Source: Faeciplasma sp048393055
Lineage (GTDB): Bacteria; Bacillota; Clostridia; Oscillospirales; Ruminococcaceae
DNA: 64,000 bases
Assembly (NCBI GenBank): GCA_048393055.1
Contig: DBFJJS010000016.1
Span: 1 to 64,000, forward strand
Direction: 5' to 3'
Shown piece after piece: positions 59,683 through 64,000 of the stretch. Made by a program: the position numbers and the translations under genes. The notes below the pieces were generated by a model, which saw nothing but the letters and a program-made list of their open reading frames with translations, ran no database searches and was not told where the DNA came from. Position 1 is the stretch's first letter; each line of letters begins with the position of its first letter.

Positions 59683-62600
59683 ATGTCCGATTTTGTTCAT
59701 TTGCATGTTCATAGCGAATATTCGCTGCTTGACGGTGCCTGCCGCATCAAGCAGCTTGTTTCTCGTGTGAAGGAAATGGGAATGGATTCGGTCGCCGTTA
59801 CCGATCACGGAAATGTTTTTGCCGCGATAGAGTTTTATAACGAGTGCAAAAAGCAAGGTATAAAGCCCATAATAGGCTGTGAGGTTTACGTCGCTCCGAG
59901 GACAAGGTTTGACAAGCGCGGCAGAATGGATTCGCCTTATCACCTGATACTGCTTTGCAAAAACGATACCGGATACAAAAATCTTTGCAAGCTTGTTTCT
60001 TTGGCGTATATAGAGGGGTTCTACAGTAAGCCGAGAGTTGATTTCGAGCTTTTGGAGAGATATCACGATGGGCTTGTGTGCCTGTCCGGCTGTCTTGCGG
60101 GAGAGGTGTCGCGTAATCTTTCAGATGGAGATTATGAAGCGGCTAAGAAAACCGTCCTGAAATACGGCGCTCTGTTTGGGGACGATTACTATATAGAAGT
60201 CCAGAATCACAAGTTTTCCGATGAGACGGATATTTTGTCCTATCAATACAGGCTTTCGAGTGAAACCGGCGTAAAGCTTGCCGCAACTAACGACGCGCAC
60301 TATATAAGCAGGCAGGACGCCGCGGCGCAGAAGATACTGATGTGCATATCTACAAATACAACGGTTGACGACCCTAATGGCATGAGCTTTCCGACGGATG
60401 AATTTTATCTTAAATCGTATGAAGAAATGCGCGAGCTGTTTAATCATCACGAGGACGCGCTTTTAAATACGTTGGAAATAGCCGAAAAGTGCAGCTTTGA
60501 GTTTGAATTTGGAGTTACAAAAATACCGGCGTTCAAGCTTGACGGGGTTGACGATAACGAAAGGTTTCTGCGACAGATGAGCTATGACGGTTTGAAGAAA
60601 CGATACGATACCGTTACCGACGAGCTTAGATCCCGCCTTGAGTACGAGCTCGGCGTAATAAGCGGGATGGGGTATGTAAACTATTATCTCATAGTCTGGG
60701 ATTTCGTAAATTACGCTAAAACGCATGGCATACCCGTAGGACCGGGGAGAGGCTCGGGAGCGGGCAGCCTTGTGGCTTACTGCATAGGGATTACAGGAAT
60801 AGATCCGATAAAATACAATCTGTTGTTTGAGCGGTTTTTAAACCCAGAGAGGGTGTCGATGCCTGACTTTGACATTGATTTTTGCATTGAGGGCAGACAG
60901 GATGTAATAGATTACGTAAAGCGCAGATACGGAGAGGATCATGTCGCGCAGATAGTGACGTTCGGGACAATGGCGGCAAAGAACGCGGTCCGCGACTGCG
61001 CAAGGGCAATGGCTCTGCCTTACAGCCTTGCCGACAAGGTTGCAAAAGCAATACCGTTCGGTATGACTATCGAGCAGGCTAAGGAAAAAGACAGCGATTT
61101 TAATAGGCTGTGCAGCGAATCGCAGCAGGTAAGAGAGCTTTTAGATATGGCTGTAAAGGTGGAGGGAATGCCGAGACATTGTTCTACGCATGCCGCCGGA
61201 GTCGTTATTACTGCAGGACCGCTTTCGGACTATGTTCCGCTTATGACGAACGACGGGCAGCTTGTGACACAATACACAATGACGGCTTTGGAAAGTCTGG
61301 GGCTTTTAAAAATTGATTTTTTGGGCCTTAGAAACCTGACTGTTATACGGGATGCGGTAATGAACATCAAGGTGTTTGAGCCGGACTTTGACGTTGATAA
61401 AATTCCGCTTGACGATCACGAGGTTTACAAAATGCTCGCAAGTGGAGATACCGAAGGCGTATTCCAGTTTGAATCCGTCGGAATGACCAACACTGTAGTC
61501 CGTCTTGTGCCGGAAAATATCGAGGATCTTATAGCCGTGATATCGCTTTTCCGTCCCGGACCTATGGATTCCATACCGACGTATATTAAAAACCGTCACA
61601 ACAAACAGAATATAAAGTACAAAATCCCGCAGCTCAAGCCGATTTTGGAGGTAACATACGGTTGTATAGTATATCAGGAGCAGGTCATGCAGATATTCAG
61701 AAGCTTGGCAGGGTATTCCTACGGTAGGGCGGATATTGTACGGCGCGCCATGGCAAAGAAAAAGCATGATGTTCTGGAGAACGAAAGAAAGGCTTTTATA
61801 TACGGAGACAAAAATCCGGACGGCTCTGTAAACTGTGTGGGATGTGTTGCAAACGGCATATCAGCAAGTGATGCAAACGAATTATTTGACGATATGACAA
61901 GCTTTGCATCATATGCTTTTAATAAATCCCATGCTGCGGCATATGCTACTCTGTCCTATCAAACAGCGTACTTGAAATGCCATTACTTTAAGGAATACAT
62001 GGCGGCTTTGATAACAAGCGTGTTGGAAAACAGCTCAAAAATAATGGAGTACACCTCAGAATGCGAAGCAAAGGGCGTTAAGGTTTTAGGTCCTGATATC
62101 AATTTGAGCAGTGAGGGCTTCATAGCGTCAAAGGACGGGATACGCTTCGGACTTTTAGCAATTAAGGGTCTCGGACGCGGAGTTATCGGTGAGATAATAT
62201 CCGAGCGCGAAAAGAACGGTGCATATCGTTCGCTTTACGATTTTATATCAAGGGCGTACAGCAGGGAACTGACCTCAAGAGTTGTGGAAAGTCTTATAAT
62301 GAGCGGAGCGTTTGATTCGTTCGGCACTAACCGAAGGCAGATGCTTACAAACTATGATCTCATAATAAATGCCGTTTCGGATAGAAAATCCGAAAGCATC
62401 GACGGTCAGCTCGATATGTTCGGAGGCAGTCAAACTGGCGATTCGGTCGATTCAACCGAGATTTCGCTGCCCTATGTCGAGGAATACCCTATGCCTCAGC
62501 TTTTGGAAATGGAAAAGGAAACGCTCGGCGTTTATATATCGGGACATCCTCTTGCGCAGTATTCTCAATGGCTGCCGGCGTGCGGCATATCCCTGGCAAA

Positions 62601-63141
62601 GAATATACTTGATATCAAGGCGGAAGATTCTGAAGGACACAATGACGGAGATGAGGTTTCACTTATTGCCATGCTGCGCTCCAAGAAAATGTTTACGACA
62701 AAAAAGGGACAGCAGATGTGCTTTTTAAGCCTTGAGGACGCCTCAGCAGATATTGAAGCCGTAGTTTTCCCCAAGGTTTACGAGAAATCAAGGGAACTGC
62801 TTTATGAAAACGCCATATTGCATATAAAGGGCAAAGTGTCCATAAAGGAGGACGAGCCCCCAAAGATTTTAGCGGACGTTATATCAGATGCTGACGGATA
62901 TATTCAAGGCATGAAATCGGGAAGTTTGTGCGTAAGGCTTTTGTCGAGTGATAGATCTAAAATAGAAAAGCTTCGAGATCTATGTGCAAGACACAAAGGT
63001 CAGTGTCGCCTTTTTGCATATCTTTCTGATCTGAAAAAGCTTACTGCTATAAAGGGAGCTGTCGGAGTAGAGATATCCGGCGATGTATTGTCTGAGCTGT
63101 ATGGAATTTGCGGAACAGATAATATAAAGTTTAAATTATAG
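59683..63141 (+). CDS. dnaE: DNA polymerase III alpha subunit DnaE
   Basis: A 1152-residue replicative polymerase. The N-terminal PHP domain opens FVHLHVHSEYSLLDGACRI. GPGRGSGAGSLVAYCIGIT near residue 349 and PDFDIDFCIEGRQDVIDY near 401 hold two catalytic Asp, and KIDFLGLRNLTVIRDAV near 544 holds the third. The C-terminus has helix-hairpin-helix and an OB fold (VSLIAMLRSKKMFTTKKGQQMCFLSLEDAS near 990-1020). DnaE-type in a Firmicute works beside PolC in lagging-strand synthesis. It follows whiA by 3 bp. Length is normal. Confidence 0.96.
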   Translation: MSDFVHLHVHSEYSLLDGACRIKQLVSRVKEMGMDSVAVTDHGNVFAAIEFYNECKKQGIKPIIGCEVYVAPRTRFDKRGRMDSPYHLILLCKNDTGYKNLCKLVSLAYIEGFYSKPRVDFELLERYHDGLVCLSGCLAGEVSRNLSDGDYEAAKKTVLKYGALFGDDYYIEVQNHKFSDETDILSYQYRLSSETGVKLAATNDAHYISRQDAAAQKILMCISTNTTVDDPNGMSFPTDEFYLKSYEEMRELFNHHEDALLNTLEIAEKCSFEFEFGVTKIPAFKLDGVDDNERFLRQMSYDGLKKRYDTVTDELRSRLEYELGVISGMGYVNYYLIVWDFVNYAKTHGIPVGPGRGSGAGSLVAYCIGITGIDPIKYNLLFERFLNPERVSMPDFDIDFCIEGRQDVIDYVKRRYGEDHVAQIVTFGTMAAKNAVRDCARAMALPYSLADKVAKAIPFGMTIEQAKEKDSDFNRLCSESQQVRELLDMAVKVEGMPRHCSTHAAGVVITAGPLSDYVPLMTNDGQLVTQYTMTALESLGLLKIDFLGLRNLTVIRDAVMNIKVFEPDFDVDKIPLDDHEVYKMLASGDTEGVFQFESVGMTNTVVRLVPENIEDLIAVISLFRPGPMDSIPTYIKNRHNKQNIKYKIPQLKPILEVTYGCIVYQEQVMQIFRSLAGYSYGRADIVRRAMAKKKHDVLENERKAFIYGDKNPDGSVNCVGCVANGISASDANELFDDMTSFASYAFNKSHAAAYATLSYQTAYLKCHYFKEYMAALITSVLENSSKIMEYTSECEAKGVKVLGPDINLSSEGFIASKDGIRFGLLAIKGLGRGVIGEIISEREKNGAYRSLYDFISRAYSRELTSRVVESLIMSGAFDSFGTNRRQMLTNYDLIINAVSDRKSESIDGQLDMFGGSQTGDSVDSTEISLPYVEEYPMPQLLEMEKETLGVYISGHPLAQYSQWLPACGISLAKNILDIKAEDSEGHNDGDEVSLIAMLRSKKMFTTKKGQQMCFLSLEDASADIEAVVFPKVYEKSRELLYENAILHIKGKVSIKEDEPPKILADVISDADGYIQGMKSGSLCVRLLSSDRSKIEKLRDLCARHKGQCRLFAYLSDLKKLTAIKGAVGVEISGDVLSELYGICGTDNIKFKL

Positions 63142-63454
63142 TCTTATGGTTTATGAAAAGCACTCAGAGCTTTACAGATGATTTTTGATTTATCGTATTT
63201 GTAAGTCTGTTTTAAAATAAAGCTATTGTCATGAATTGAGCATGATGCTATCATATCTGCTTCGATTAAAACAATTATTTTTATACAAGTATTTTAATAA
63301 ATTAATTTACAAATAATGCTATAAAATTTACATATAATAGCCAACTATAGCTATGATGAATTAACGATGAATTTTTAATATGAGCAATTGACGGGTGATA
63401 GAATAAAGCGTATAATGTTATCATTATTAATTTGTACAAGGGTAGGGTGATTGG
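63142..63454. other. AT-rich intergenic region
   Basis: About 310 bp of AT-rich DNA after dnaE. I see no gene, clear terminator or strong promoter here. Low-scoring -10-like elements are frequent because of composition, so none is called. Confidence 0.5.
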
Positions 63455-64000
63455 ATGAAAACCAGCGGCGGTAGAAGAAAAAAAGCTTCAAGCGTCAAAC
63501 CGCTTGTTATAATAGTTATTCTTGCTGTTATAATTGTCGCAGCAATGTATTTGATAACAGGAAACCAAGGTTCAGACCAGGATGGCAATAATCCAAATAT
63601 TGTGCAGCCCGTGGATGAGTATACAAGAAAAATTCTTTTAAATGAATCCAGCCTTCCGGACGCTACAACTCCCGTGCAGTTATCAAACGAGACGGGCGAT
63701 ACCGTCATACAGCTTAATAATGAGCTGACAACTTTAGCCGGATCGGGAGCTAATTACAGCGACGGAATGCTCCTTATAAACCGTGCCGGAGTATATGAGC
63801 TTTCGGGTACTCTTAACGGAAGGATCGTTATAAGCGCGTCGGGCGAGGATGTAGTGCTTATCATGAATGGTGTAAGCGTCACCAGCGAAAATAGCTCTGC
63901 GCTTTATGTCCATGATGCAAATTCAGTTACCGTTATTGCTAATGGTGAGACTGAAAATGTGTTTACGGACGGCTTGAGCTATGATTTCAACCTAGATTAT
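63455..64000 (+). CDS. Carbohydrate-binding (Cthe_2159-like) protein, partial
   Basis: The first 182 codons of a surface protein cut by the window end. A basic start (KTSGGRRKKA) and a membrane segment near residues 17-36 (LVIIVILAVIIVAAMYLI) give an N-terminal anchor. After a short Asp/Asn/Gln linker the outer part has repeated beta-strand turns such as GVYELSGTLNGRIVISASGEDVVLIMNGVSV, typical of Cthe_2159-like beta-helix, carbohydrate-binding domain proteins. GGTAGGGTGA precedes the ATG. The family binds acidic plant sugars in one studied case; the ligand here is not known. Confidence 0.75.
   Translation, partial: MKTSGGRRKKASSVKPLVIIVILAVIIVAAMYLITGNQGSDQDGNNPNIVQPVDEYTRKILLNESSLPDATTPVQLSNETGDTVIQLNNELTTLAGSGANYSDGMLLINRAGVYELSGTLNGRIVISASGEDVVLIMNGVSVTSENSSALYVHDANSVTVIANGETENVFTDGLSYDFNLDY

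Overview
The window comes from a low-to-mid GC, spore-forming Firmicute of the class Clostridia, probably a gut or rumen lineage near the Oscillospiraceae or Christensenellales. The grounds are a SpoIID-family gene, the murB-rapZ-whiA-dnaE neighbourhood, HPr kinase, CdaA/YbbR and mobile genes of Tn1549 and Tn4451 type. All calls come from reading the sequence and translations; no database search was run.

Region 1 (1-7070) is the end of a large-serine-recombinase element: a sigma-like regulator, an XRE repressor with repeated operator sites, a long structured leader, a small DUF6870-like gene and three tandem large serine recombinases. It ends inside a tyrosine integrase gene (6937-8061), which loses its catalytic tyrosine region. 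One mobile element has therefore landed in the integrase of another.

Region 2 (7070-12600) is the remaining part of the outer, Tn1549-like element on the minus strand: integrase, ParB, two MobC-like proteins, a RepA-like ATPase, a Cys-rich VLP protein and an excisionase-like HTH protein. Beyond them is a 650-bp array of nine iteron-like repeats. No relaxase or conjugation genes are visible.

Region 3 (12600-28100) is accessory cargo, nearly all on the minus strand: two metallophosphoesterases, a small basic protein with its own promoter and terminator, and a long type I restriction-modification operon. The operon order is hsdM, small membrane protein, hsdS, DUF4238, FRG, hsdR, ImmA/IrrE, DUF4411. 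hsdS carries a frameshift and the ImmA gene an in-frame stop. Upstream are a DUF234 ATPase and a TnpV/DUF6809/HTH transposon module. Region 28100-29900 is a graveyard of duplicated SLOG, ribbon-helix-helix and ParB fragments.

Region 4 (29900-64000) is largely chromosomal core: an MBL hydrolase, a SatA-like acetyltransferase, tRNA-Arg(CCT), a SpoIID paralogue without the usual catalytic Glu, a five-gene proBA operon, an ispD-ispF fusion, a DUF3343/cysteine desulfurase pair, cdaA-ybbR, a FAD oxidoreductase, marR, an esterase lipoprotein, a Ca2+ P-type ATPase, a flavin reductase and PRPP synthetase. Next come murD, a GNAT gene and a methionine-gamma-lyase-like gene, then hprK, PHP, murB, rapZ, whiA and dnaE. 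These tie envelope synthesis (MurB, MurD, CdaA, RapZ), carbon control (HprK) and replication (DnaE) together in one tightly packed stretch.
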